This document shows positions 42,728-50,564 of a stretch of DNA of 50,564 bases, one piece after another (position 1 is the first letter of the stretch; every line of letters starts with the position of its first letter). A program made the position numbers and the translations under genes. Below the pieces are notes generated by a model. The model was not told the origin of the DNA and made no database searches. It saw only the letters and a list, made by a program, of their open reading frames with translations. This DNA is from Anaerolineae bacterium (GTDB lineage Bacteria; Chloroflexota; Anaerolineae; Aggregatilineales; UBA3940). The stretch lies in the NCBI GenBank assembly GCA_016928235.1, contig JAFGLD010000064.1:1-50564 (forward strand). The letters run 5' to 3'.

Positions 42728-43710
42728 AATAGCCAATCTTTACCAAAGGTCTTGATGCCTCTTAAATACCGGTGATACTTCCCACTCAAAAGACATTTCA
42801 AAGCTGGGCCAAAACGGAAGAGGAATGACTTTTTCCTGAAAGTTTCGCGTTCTCTGGCGAATTTGACGCGATGCTCACACTCAATAAGATAGTCAACCAA
42901 CTGCGTTGATTTATGCAAGGTTTGCATATTTGCAACTTCTCTCAAATGTTGCAACATGTACTCCCATTGGAGCCTATCGCTGCTATAGAAATCAAGGAGT
43001 GATGCATTCTTTGCCGCACTAAATTCTAATAATAAATTACCTTCGAAAACATCATTACTAGACACATTCTTGTCATGTCGACGATAATACATCAGAGACT
43101 GATCTATTTTGATCACTTTATTCAGAGCGTGGGCAATAAAAGCAATGTAGTAGTCATAAAACCATTTCGAACTGATAGGTAAAACAAATGGTTTTAATGT
43201 AGCCTTAATTGCCAAAAGACAGCCTGGGATTCCTCCGTTAAAGCGTACTACATCGCTGCTTTTCGGACTGTCGATTTTTGATAAGCTCACAAAATCAAGA
43301 AATGAACGTCCTGTGGGCTGCAAATGAATATCGACTATAGCAGCATTGCTGTAGACCAATCCTACACTCGAATCTGCCAAAAATGGACGGAGCATAATAG
43401 CAACTCTATCCGGCAACCATATATCATCTTGATCGGACAGAAAAATGATATCACCTGTTGCGCGCTCAATTGCCTGTGAGAAATTTTTGCGCACCCCCAA
43501 TTTTTTCTCATTTCGGATTAGCGTTACAGCACAAGATTGCTTGCCAATTGTAGCTTTAATGATGTCAACTGTGTTATCAGTCGAGGCATCATCACAGATA
43601 ACAATTTCGTCTGGAGGTCGTGTTTGATTAAGGATGCTTTCGAGTTGGGCTTGAATATAGGGAGTACCATTACAGGTACATAGAGCAATCGACACTTTAT
43701 TCTCTGGCAA
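42724..43710 (-). CDS. Glycosyltransferase family 2 (rhamnosyltransferase-like)
   Basis: This 328-aa GT-A enzyme begins 'VSIALCTCNGTPYIQAQLESIL'. It has the DDASTD nucleotide motif and 'FLSDQDDIWLPD', a form typical of rhamnosyltransferase-like GT2 proteins, with the DXD-equivalent at DQDD. The start is a TTG at 43710 with GGAG 8 nt upstream; no ATG is available. It is strongly AT-rich. Its stop overlaps the next start (ATGA), so it is coupled to the GT4 gene. Confidence 0.9.
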   Translation of the reverse strand: MPENKVSIALCTCNGTPYIQAQLESILNQTRPPDEIVICDDASTDNTVDIIKATIGKQSCAVTLIRNEKKLGVRKNFSQAIERATGDIIFLSDQDDIWLPDRVAIMLRPFLADSSVGLVYSNAAIVDIHLQPTGRSFLDFVSLSKIDSPKSSDVVRFNGGIPGCLLAIKATLKPFVLPISSKWFYDYYIAFIAHALNKVIKIDQSLMYYRRHDKNVSSNDVFEGNLLLEFSAAKNASLLDFYSSDRLQWEYMLQHLREVANMQTLHKSTQLVDYLIECEHRVKFARERETFRKKSFLFRFGPALKCLLSGKYHRYLRGIKTFGKDWLL

Positions 43711-43735
43711 TCAGGTAACTCCATTGTTAGCAGTT

Positions 43736-44767
43736 TTAGATCTTGATGACATTCGAGATGTCCTGCGCGGCGCGTTCTCGTTTTCTTTGATGTCGACGTC
43801 TCAATATATTCTGCACAATACATGCAGGCATAACGAATGTGGCAAGCATGACTTTCCATGAGCGCGGTTTACCAAATGGGCGACTACTTAGATGGAGATT
43901 AATGGATTTCCAGTAGCATTGCCGAGCAGCTTTGCCGCTCAAACCAGTTCCAACGACATAATAGGCAGCGCTGTAAGCTTCGTTTCGAATTCGTAGAATG
44001 TCTTTTGGTAGATTAGCTTGCTGATATAGATTGTTTAATATACGGATATGCTCTTCTGCCATAACGGCGCCTTGCTCTGAAACTGTGATTGAGCTTGGGT
44101 GTTCACGCCAGGCTGCCAGCGTCTGCGGAATGTGAACAAAAAGTCCATGCAATCCTAATCGCAAAAAATAATCGAAATCCCCCACAAATCGTAGTGACGG
44201 ATCACGCATTGGCTCCAAAGCAAATGCTCTCCGTCGAATGCATGATCCAGGGCCTGGAAAGCACATGTGCCAACGAACCATATTGGCATAGCTAAACTCC
44301 GGAACCGGATCGTATCCTACTTGCCTTGATAACTGATCAATTACTATCCAGTCCGGATATGTAACCAGTGCCTCTGGATATAAAAGCATAGTTTTGACAG
44401 AAGTATCAATCAGGCCTGGCAGCATGAGATCATCTGAGCTTAGGGTAAAAACAAATTCACCACGAGCCATCTGCCAGCCTTTGTTTACAGTACGGGCCTC
44501 CCCCATATTGGAGTGCGATTCCCAGACGAGTCTTCCCGTATATTGTTCCAATACTTGACGAGTGCCATCAGTTGAACCATCATCTAGAACGATATATTCG
44601 ATATTGGGGTAATCCTGGCTCAGAACACTCTCGATTGCCTCAGGAAGATAATTAGCATGGTTGTAAGTTGGGGTAATAACAGTGACAAGTGGAGACTTCG
44701 ACATTGGATTCCCTTGTGAGAGTCCTGTATTGTTAGGCATTCCTACCTCAATTTGCTGTGTTATCAC
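43736..44767 (-). CDS. Glycosyltransferase family 2
   Basis: This 343-aa GT-A enzyme has 'VTVITPTYNHANYLPEAIESVL', the 'LDDGSTDGTRQ' motif and 'FTLSSDDLMLPG' as the metal-binding site. After the GT2 domain is a C-terminal part with basic residues (RRRHQRKRERA). The GTG at 44767 makes a GTGA overlap with the upstream stop; ATG codons at 44740 (with GAGG) and further in are alternatives. It lies 25 bp before the next operon gene. Confidence 0.88.
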   Translation of the reverse strand: MITQQIEVGMPNNTGLSQGNPMSKSPLVTVITPTYNHANYLPEAIESVLSQDYPNIEYIVLDDGSTDGTRQVLEQYTGRLVWESHSNMGEARTVNKGWQMARGEFVFTLSSDDLMLPGLIDTSVKTMLLYPEALVTYPDWIVIDQLSRQVGYDPVPEFSYANMVRWHMCFPGPGSCIRRRAFALEPMRDPSLRFVGDFDYFLRLGLHGLFVHIPQTLAAWREHPSSITVSEQGAVMAEEHIRILNNLYQQANLPKDILRIRNEAYSAAYYVVGTGLSGKAARQCYWKSINLHLSSRPFGKPRSWKVMLATFVMPACIVQNILRRRHQRKRERAAQDISNVIKI

Positions 44768-45657
44768 GTGCCGCGATCATGTCTTACCCGTAGACAGTAC
44801 ACAGGATAGCGAAGCAGGTCAAGCGAGAAGGGCCAATAGCTCAATCCGCGCAGTAGATATTTTGCCGCTTGCCAATATCTCTTCTTGTAGATTGTTTTCT
44901 GCCATGTCGTTTGATATATTCTGGCATACAATCGCTGCTTGTAGACGAAATCAAGTTGGTTATCTTCTCTGAAAGCTTTCTCGACTATATGTAGCCACGC
45001 AGCCAGGTTGCGATTAGGCGGTGTATCCGTAGAGATATTGCCAGGATGATGATGGATCCGGCTGAGTGCTTCCGGCAAGGAAGTAATTTCGAACCGTCGA
45101 GAGATCCGGCACCACAAATCTATGTCTTCAGCTAGATCCATGGTCTCATCAAATAATCCTACCTGTTCAAATACAGATCTTTTAACCATGACAGTAGGTG
45201 TTGTTAAAGGTCCTTGCATACATTTCCAAAGCAGTTCCCGAAAGACCCATCCCGAAAATAAAGACTGTGATGAGTAAAAACTCTGATTTGTCTCCCCGTC
45301 CACTATGATATATGACGAATAGACCATACCAACATTCGGATGCGTATCAAGATAGGAGACCTGTTTTTCCAGCTTGAGCGGCATGAATTCATCATCAGAG
45401 TCAAGAAATGCTACATATTCGCCATTTGCAACTTTGATTCCGTAATTGCGAGCCGCGGATACACCGTTGTGAGGCTGGTAAAAATAATGCACAGACGCAC
45501 CAAAACCCTCAATCACTTCTCGGGTGTCATCCGTCGAGCCATCATCTACTACAACGATCTCGAAATTGTGATATGTCTGATTGAGAACGCTTTGGATAGC
45601 GCGGCCTAGAAAGTGAGCACGATTATGGCTGGGAATGATGACACTGACTTTTGGCAT
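44764..45657 (-). CDS. Glycosyltransferase family 2
   Basis: This 297-aa GT-A enzyme has 'VSVIIPSHNRAHFLGRAIQSVL', 'VDDGSTDDTRE' and 'VAFLDSDDEFMP' (DSDD as the metal site). 'EDIDLWCRISRRFEI' gives the catalytic-base ED motif. It has no membrane helix. The start follows the fusion-gene stop by 12 bp, and the stop overlaps the next start by 4 bp. Confidence 0.92.
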   Translation of the reverse strand: MPKVSVIIPSHNRAHFLGRAIQSVLNQTYHNFEIVVVDDGSTDDTREVIEGFGASVHYFYQPHNGVSAARNYGIKVANGEYVAFLDSDDEFMPLKLEKQVSYLDTHPNVGMVYSSYIIVDGETNQSFYSSQSLFSGWVFRELLWKCMQGPLTTPTVMVKRSVFEQVGLFDETMDLAEDIDLWCRISRRFEITSLPEALSRIHHHPGNISTDTPPNRNLAAWLHIVEKAFREDNQLDFVYKQRLYARIYQTTWQKTIYKKRYWQAAKYLLRGLSYWPFSLDLLRYPVYCLRVRHDRGT

Positions 45658-45669
45658 AATTACATCGCC

Positions 45670-47697
45670 CTATACTTGCTGTCCGACCGAATCTGCAAGC
45701 GCCTTTAGAATTAAATTTCGATACGAGACACAGAACCTTTCACCCGCAAAATGCTGCTGAGCATAAGAATATACACTCTGAGACAGACGCTCCACACGTG
45801 CCGGATCACTAACAAGTTGTTGGATAATCTCTACAAATGAAGTGACTATTTCGCCTTCATTTGTGCTTGCAACCAGAAGACCATTTATATCATGTTTGAT
45901 ATGAGTGGGAATCCCACCCACGGCAGTACAGAGAGGTGTGACACCATATGACATGGCTTCCATAACAGCCAATGGAAAACCCTCTTTGTTTGAGGCCATA
46001 ATGAGTAAATGAGCCTCTCTATAAAATGAATGAAGTGTATCAGCTTCACCAATTAGGCCACTAAATGTGCAATTAGGATGCTTCTGTTTTTTTAGCCATG
46101 CATCTACATCGCCCACAAATGTAAAATGCACAGGCAACCCTATCATGTGACAACGATGGGCAACTTCCTCTATCAAGTGGATACGCTTTTCGGGCGATCC
46201 TCGCCCAACATAAACAATCTCCAGAGATCCTGATAGCGGTTTCTCTGTATAATCGTTAGGAATGTCTACTTTGTTCTCAATGATCATTATCCGATCCAGT
46301 AAGGCAAGATCGGCTCCATTCAAAATATACTGTTCGTGAATATCATTGAAAGTCTGAATGTTAATAGCCACACGATGATTTAGCCTGCGTATATGTGGAA
46401 AACTTGTATTTTCAGAGGCAGGAAAATCTTTTGTGCCAAAGGCGTGGATCAGGTCAATTGTGTTTATGCTTGATTTCAAATGGGGAATTAAACGATAAAA
46501 CAAGTGAGAATTCGATCCGAAAACAACGGAACCAGGCTGCATGTTAATTATTTCTGCCAAAACCCTTACACACAAGCAGGCTAGAAGATATCGGCTAGGT
46601 ATGAATACCCAACCGAGATCGACAAGAACTGCTTCGTCAGGAAACAGTGGTTTGCATAGGTTATTGAGCGGCTGGCGTTCAAAGAATACATATGGTTTTT
46701 GGTCGTCCAAACATGACACGATGGCTGCATGAACCTTCTCAGCCCCCCCCATACTCCAGTGAGGAAAAAAGAAATAGAGCGATGAGCGATATTTTCTTTC
46801 AAGAAAATATGCTATGAGCAACGCTAATACATGAAAGAGTGGTTTACCAATTGACTTTAGCGATGTCTTGACACGGTGACGGAGAAAGGTTTTTATGTCA
46901 AGTAGCATATATTTGAGGACATTCAGCTCAAAGCATGTCAAATGCAAGTGGGTTAGTTGGTAGAACAAATAATTCGTGCGTACCTTACTCGTTTTTAACG
47001 GATTGTTTATGCGACTGAGACTGGTAATTGAAGTGGAATGCACTCGATAATGGAGCAATATTTCATCAAGCTTGCAGATGATTTTTCCATCTGAACACAA
47101 TCTCAGCCACAGATCATAATCCTGTGAATGGGCAGTTTTTCGGTAACGATAATCCTTAATAACCATCGTTCTCATCATCACAGTAGGATGTCCGATGCAG
47201 TTGATACGTGGCATTGTACTCTGTATCTCTTCCCATGTGATGGATTGCATATCTTCGGGTGCATATCTTATGAAACAGCCATCACCATCAACCAACGCCA
47301 TCCTTGTGGCTACAACGGTACAATGTGGATGCTCATTCATAAATGCCAGTTGTCTGGAAAATCGCTCTGGTAGGCTAATATCATCCGCATCCATACGAGC
47401 AATATACTCACCACTAGCAATATCTAGCCCGCGGTTAAGTGAAACACTAAGACCCAGGTTTTGCTTATTGTTCAATTGTACAATTCTTGCGTCATCATAA
47501 CTATCAAGGATCGCCGCCGTTCCATCGGTTGAGCAATCGTTGATGATAATAAATTCAAAGTCGCCAAATGTCTGGTTCAGAATACTGTCAATCGCCTCGC
47601 GGAGATAGCGTTCACCATTGTAGACGGACATCACAACGCTGATCTGAGGTAACATACCCAAACATCTCTTTGAGTTATATAGTTTACCTCCACACAT
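45670..47697 (-). CDS. GT2-GT4 fusion glycosyltransferase
   Basis: This 675-aa protein carries two enzymes in one chain. The N-terminal GT2 half (about 17-260) has 'ISVVMSVYNGERYLREAI', 'INDCSTDGT', 'ARMDADDISLPERF' and 'SQDYDLWLRLC'. The C-terminal GT4 half (about 300-675) has 'HWSMGGAEKVHAA', 'VYVGRGSPEKRIHLIEEV' and the E-x7-E stretch 'ASNKEGFPLAVMEAMSYG'. It could add two sugars in sequence. A run of eight G (minus strand, 46750-46743) encodes the GG of the GT4 loop. The start at 47697 is one base after the upstream stop; an ATG 14 codons later (MLPQIS) is also plausible. Confidence 0.9.
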   Translation of the reverse strand: MCGGKLYNSKRCLGMLPQISVVMSVYNGERYLREAIDSILNQTFGDFEFIIINDCSTDGTAAILDSYDDARIVQLNNKQNLGLSVSLNRGLDIASGEYIARMDADDISLPERFSRQLAFMNEHPHCTVVATRMALVDGDGCFIRYAPEDMQSITWEEIQSTMPRINCIGHPTVMMRTMVIKDYRYRKTAHSQDYDLWLRLCSDGKIICKLDEILLHYRVHSTSITSLSRINNPLKTSKVRTNYLFYQLTHLHLTCFELNVLKYMLLDIKTFLRHRVKTSLKSIGKPLFHVLALLIAYFLERKYRSSLYFFFPHWSMGGAEKVHAAIVSCLDDQKPYVFFERQPLNNLCKPLFPDEAVLVDLGWVFIPSRYLLACLCVRVLAEIINMQPGSVVFGSNSHLFYRLIPHLKSSINTIDLIHAFGTKDFPASENTSFPHIRRLNHRVAINIQTFNDIHEQYILNGADLALLDRIMIIENKVDIPNDYTEKPLSGSLEIVYVGRGSPEKRIHLIEEVAHRCHMIGLPVHFTFVGDVDAWLKKQKHPNCTFSGLIGEADTLHSFYREAHLLIMASNKEGFPLAVMEAMSYGVTPLCTAVGGIPTHIKHDINGLLVASTNEGEIVTSFVEIIQQLVSDPARVERLSQSVYSYAQQHFAGERFCVSYRNLILKALADSVGQQV

Positions 47698-47698
47698 T

Positions 47699-48841
47699 TT
47701 ACTGGAACCCTATTGTCTCAAAGACCATTTTGAAACGTTTCTGCCATGTGTGTTCAGCCCTGGCGCGCTTCATGCTGGCCTGTCTGATTCGGTTTCGCAC
47801 AGTATCATGGCTTAAATAATGGCGTGCCTTGTCTACCAGATCACTGGGATCGGAATAAAATACGATCTCCTTATTCGGCTCGAAGAATTCCTCCAGCTCA
47901 TCAAAATACTCAACCATATAAAATGCGCCACTCATGGGGGCCTCAAAATCGCGCAGACGCACTTGTTTAATTACCTTCCCATTTTCTAGTGGACAACCAG
48001 CAACAGAAGTAAAGCCAAGACTTATTTTGCTACGGCTGTACATTTGCACATATTCCTCGTCAGTCAGAGAGGGTCCACAGTTTGCCAAAGGAATGTGAAT
48101 GTGGTTTGGTGATGATTGTTTTGGTGGTAACGATCGTTCCAATAGCATATATTTTAGTGCGCTCGCCACTCCACGCCAAAGTGGTCTCCTGGGAACCGGG
48201 TTTGGTATCCATCCAGGGCCAAATGCACGCACATCGATCCCCGCCCTGGCTAGCTCCGCAATATAAATTGGACGGTTGCCATAACGTTGTCCCACAAAGA
48301 CAACATCATAGGTAACAGGTAAATCGTAGGGGTGATAGATGGTGGGATTAGCTGCTTCCTGGCAATAGATCGGATTCGCACCCGCATGTCGATAATCATC
48401 CAAGCGGAATTTCTCGGGCACCAGTGAATAGTGGTATGCTGGTGCAAGATCTTTCACCAAGTGAAACTGGTATGAAGCATTACAATACCAATTAATTGTC
48501 GTAATCCCCATACGTTTAATCTCTTCGACTGTCTCAGGATCACAGATAGCCGTCCAGAAATAGGAGAAAAAAACATCGAACGGCTTTTTTCTGTGTTCTT
48601 TATCGATCTGTTCAACCAAGCTAGTCTGTAGCTCTGATTTGTAGGCTAGAAATTTCGAATATGCTTCATCTGACGTTTCATAATTAGGATATGTTGCAAG
48701 ATGCCACTTGACATCCTTGTCGAAAGAGATAACTTCATGTCCTAAATCAACCAATGAGTCATGAAGGTTGTACTTCCACAACTTTGAATCGCTCAGTTGG
48801 TAACGATTAGGGCTAGACCCTGCTGCATAGAATATTCTCAT
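47699..48841 (-). CDS. CgeB-like glycosyltransferase
   Basis: This 380-aa protein resembles the CgeB/YkvP group of glycosyltransferases. The N-terminus 'MRIFYAAGSSPNRYQLSD' leads into a Rossmann half with 'VFFSYFWTAICDPETVEEI'. The C-terminal half has 'VVFVGQRYGNRPIYI', 'LGFTSVAG', 'RDFEAPMSGAFYMVEYFDELEEFF' and a 'HTWQKRFKMVFETIG' end, which matches the Glyco_trans_1_2-type C-terminus. In this group the F-E-x-x-x-G-x-F/L region replaces the usual GT4 motif. It overlaps the upstream methyltransferase stop by 4 bp. Confidence 0.85.
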   Translation of the reverse strand: MRIFYAAGSSPNRYQLSDSKLWKYNLHDSLVDLGHEVISFDKDVKWHLATYPNYETSDEAYSKFLAYKSELQTSLVEQIDKEHRKKPFDVFFSYFWTAICDPETVEEIKRMGITTINWYCNASYQFHLVKDLAPAYHYSLVPEKFRLDDYRHAGANPIYCQEAANPTIYHPYDLPVTYDVVFVGQRYGNRPIYIAELARAGIDVRAFGPGWIPNPVPRRPLWRGVASALKYMLLERSLPPKQSSPNHIHIPLANCGPSLTDEEYVQMYSRSKISLGFTSVAGCPLENGKVIKQVRLRDFEAPMSGAFYMVEYFDELEEFFEPNKEIVFYSDPSDLVDKARHYLSHDTVRNRIRQASMKRARAEHTWQKRFKMVFETIGFQ

Positions 48842-49608
48842 TTCCTGTTTGCGTAGTACTTTCTTGCTTTGATATTCAAACCAAATGATAAAAACTGTTC
48901 TGACCCATTATCCTTTTTAGACAATCTTTCCAATAGCTGCAACACAAAGTTAATCTGAATTTGTTCAATGATGTTCAATCCGTCACTTGCATATTGCATA
49001 CTGACTGAAGGTAAGCGTCTGAGTTCCTGAGCCAGATACTCAAAGTAGTTTCCATTCCACTGCATAGTTTCAATACTCAGTCCTAACTCTTTAAGCCAGT
49101 ATTCGTAAAAGTGACGGCTGTAACCGGTCTGGTAGAAATACGGAGAAAAGTGGGTTAGAGAGCAGAATGGTGCAGTGATAACCAAAATACCGCCTGGTCT
49201 CAGCAGTCGGACCAGCTCACGCAGTGCTTCAATTGGTGCAGGCAAATGTTCAAGCACTTCGATACACATAATTGCGTCAAACGAAGCATCTGATTCTGGG
49301 ATATTGGTAATGTCACTGACGATATCTAGTTTGGAGTTATCCCACTGACCAATCTGAAGGCCAGTACCATCACCTTGCCCATCATACTGTCCAAAATCCT
49401 GACTGACATAATCCAGATGACTGCACAATGGTTTATACTTCAGCTCACCAGCCCCGGCATCCAATATCCGATGTCCTGATGGGATAGAAGCCAGTGTGTT
49501 TTTTAGCCAGGTTTCCCGCACCTCCAGATTGTGGGTTCCGACATTACTCCTTGAAGATACTACCCCGGACAGAATGTTTCCCAGCTTGTTCTTCAACCAA
49601 CTGGCCAT
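48838..49608 (-). CDS. Class I SAM-dependent methyltransferase
   Basis: This 256-aa methyltransferase has motif I 'ILDAGAGELKYKPL' and the post-motif region 'FDAIMCIEVLEHLPAPIEALRELVRLLRPGGILVITAPF', typical of Methyltransf_11-type enzymes. The C-terminal part may bind a sugar or lipid-linked glycan. The ATG at 49608 has GAGGG and AGGAG upstream and lies 4 bp past the previous stop; a longer frame to 49653 overlaps that gene and is less likely. In this operon it could methylate a glycan or cap a chain; the acceptor is unknown. Confidence 0.9.
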   Translation of the reverse strand: MASWLKNKLGNILSGVVSSRSNVGTHNLEVRETWLKNTLASIPSGHRILDAGAGELKYKPLCSHLDYVSQDFGQYDGQGDGTGLQIGQWDNSKLDIVSDITNIPESDASFDAIMCIEVLEHLPAPIEALRELVRLLRPGGILVITAPFCSLTHFSPYFYQTGYSRHFYEYWLKELGLSIETMQWNGNYFEYLAQELRRLPSVSMQYASDGLNIIEQIQINFVLQLLERLSKKDNGSEQFLSFGLNIKARKYYANRK

Positions 49609-49612
49609 ACTC

Positions 49613-50434
49613 CTAATGCCCTCTTTTTCTGAAACGGAACATACCACAAGCATAGTCTGCGTCTGTGTAATCGCCCGGTTCTATGCCTTGCTGAAACACT
49701 CCATCATCATCAGCCACCGCAAAGTCGACCAACTGCAGCGGGTGGAAGTAATCCATGATCTGCTGAGGTGAATGGATGCGGTGAGCATTGTAGCAAACCT
49801 TTGTTTTGCCTATTGGCAATGAGAAATAGAGATTTCCGCCTGGTGCAAGCACTCGGACGAGCTCGCCAATGGCTTTTATTGTGCCATGTGGGTCTAGGGG
49901 ATCGCCGTATCGCCCTAACCCTATATGTTCAGCAACATGAAGGCACGAAAGCGAATGCACTGTGTTGCTATCAAAGGGCAAGGCCAATATACTGCCGTTT
50001 ACTGAAGAGAAATTCTCCACACGGACTTTTGCAGGGCGGATATCAACAAAAACCACACGCGCAGCCGAGGATAACAGAGCGGAGAAAAGAATCTGTGAGC
50101 CAACGTCAACATGGAATTGAACACCAGATTGTTCAATTTGTCTGAAGGCCCAAACTCCCTGGTAGAAATAATGTGCGTCAATACCCGTGGCAGATGTGCG
50201 ATCATGCAAGCACGGATAGGCGTTTTTAAGAGATAGAGATTCTGCGCCTGGCATTCGTGTATATGTTTGCCAATTGCGCATATAGTTCCAATATGATTGA
50301 AGGCCTGTGCGAACATGTTGGATATCAATAAGTGGTAAGAGCCATTTATTCAACATACAATCTCTCTGTAGTGGACTTCCCCGAACGAGTAAACACAAAA
50401 AATGTCTGAGAAAGGAGTGGAATGTGTCAAGCAT
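49613..50434 (-). CDS. DUF268-like SAM-dependent methyltransferase
   Basis: This 273-aa protein has the hallmark DUF268 stretch: 'LHVAEHIGLGRYGDPLDP', 'GELVRVLAPGGNLYFSLPIG' and 'YNAHRIHSPQQIM'. 'FHVDVGSQILFSALLSS' is the SAM-binding motif I region. DUF268 proteins are often found in polysaccharide loci. It is the first gene of the operon seen in this window; GAGAAAG precedes its ATG. The upstream 130 bp to the window end show no clear gene, so the promoter, or the end of another operon gene, lies there. Confidence 0.85.
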   Translation of the reverse strand: MLDTFHSFLRHFLCLLVRGSPLQRDCMLNKWLLPLIDIQHVRTGLQSYWNYMRNWQTYTRMPGAESLSLKNAYPCLHDRTSATGIDAHYFYQGVWAFRQIEQSGVQFHVDVGSQILFSALLSSAARVVFVDIRPAKVRVENFSSVNGSILALPFDSNTVHSLSCLHVAEHIGLGRYGDPLDPHGTIKAIGELVRVLAPGGNLYFSLPIGKTKVCYNAHRIHSPQQIMDYFHPLQLVDFAVADDDGVFQQGIEPGDYTDADYACGMFRFRKRGH

Positions 50435-50564
50435 TCAGGGCTTTCTCATAAAACATCGACAAGGGACAACGTGGCATCTTAGGGATGTGAAAATAATTAA
50501 ACCTTCCGACAGGTAGCTGGAGCAATATCGATGAACCACTTACCCAGACCTGGGCTGTTTCAAC

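Noticed and set aside
50435..50564. A plus-strand frame of 69 codons (50307-50516) crossing the start of the last gene
   Set aside because: It mostly lies antisense to the DUF268-like methyltransferase gene and shows no family features.

Overview
The window is about 50.6 kb of bacterial chromosome with no rRNA, tRNA, CRISPR array, transposase or phage gene that I can see. The gene mix suggests a member of the Chloroflexota (Anaerolineae/Caldilineae-like). The main pointers are very large soluble PAS/GAF kinases, an R3H-domain AAA ATPase of the SpoIIIAA-like type, an FmdB zinc-ribbon protein, an ECF sigma factor paired with a DUF5667 protein, an LCP protein, and several GT-C/GT87-type membrane glycosyltransferases. 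This placement is an inference from gene content; no marker gene here proves it.

Region 1 (1-14.8 kb, plus strand) holds a short-chain dehydrogenase and then a signalling locus. Two giant soluble multi-PAS/GAF histidine kinases (about 1608 and 1817 aa) are followed by a receiver-histidine kinase whose start overlaps the second kinase by 4 bp. Last comes a paralogous receiver protein whose kinase half has lost the phospho-accepting His, the N-box Asn and the G-boxes, so it looks like a pseudokinase. Two copies of a 36-bp palindromic repeat, in opposite orientation, lie outside this block at 88-123 and 14658-14693.

Region 2 (14.8-36.9 kb, mostly minus strand) is a mixed envelope and housekeeping neighbourhood. 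It encodes a GT-C-like membrane protein, a PfkB (pseudouridine kinase-like) enzyme, an unknown beta-rich protein, a GT4 glycosyltransferase, a LiaF-like membrane protein, an M14 carboxypeptidase lipoprotein, an LCP ligase, Dtd, a four-repeat membrane protein, a CorC/HlyC-type protein, a MEMO1-family protein, a rhomboid protease, an FmdB protein, thymidylate kinase, the R3H ATPase, a GT87-like protein, a cyclophilin, a DUF4177 protein, a beta-CASP metallo-hydrolase, RNase D coupled to a CorA transporter, and a processive GT2. The corA leader contains mutually exclusive inverted repeats that could form an RNA switch.

Region 3 (37.2-41.5 kb) carries wecB (UDP-GlcNAc 2-epimerase), tsaE, a GNAT acetyltransferase, and the ECF sigma/DUF5667 pair.

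Region 4 (41.5-50.4 kb, minus strand) is one tightly packed operon for a surface glycan: two methyltransferases (one DUF268-like), a CgeB-like glycosyltransferase, a GT2-GT4 fusion, three GT2 enzymes and a GT4 enzyme. Most junctions are 4-bp overlaps or gaps under 26 bp. From about 42.7 kb the DNA is visibly more AT-rich than the rest, as is common for horizontally exchanged polysaccharide loci. A run of eight G lies at the donor-site motif of the GT4 half of the fusion protein. WecB, the processive GT2, the LCP protein and the two membrane glycosyltransferases could work with this operon in building envelope polysaccharide.
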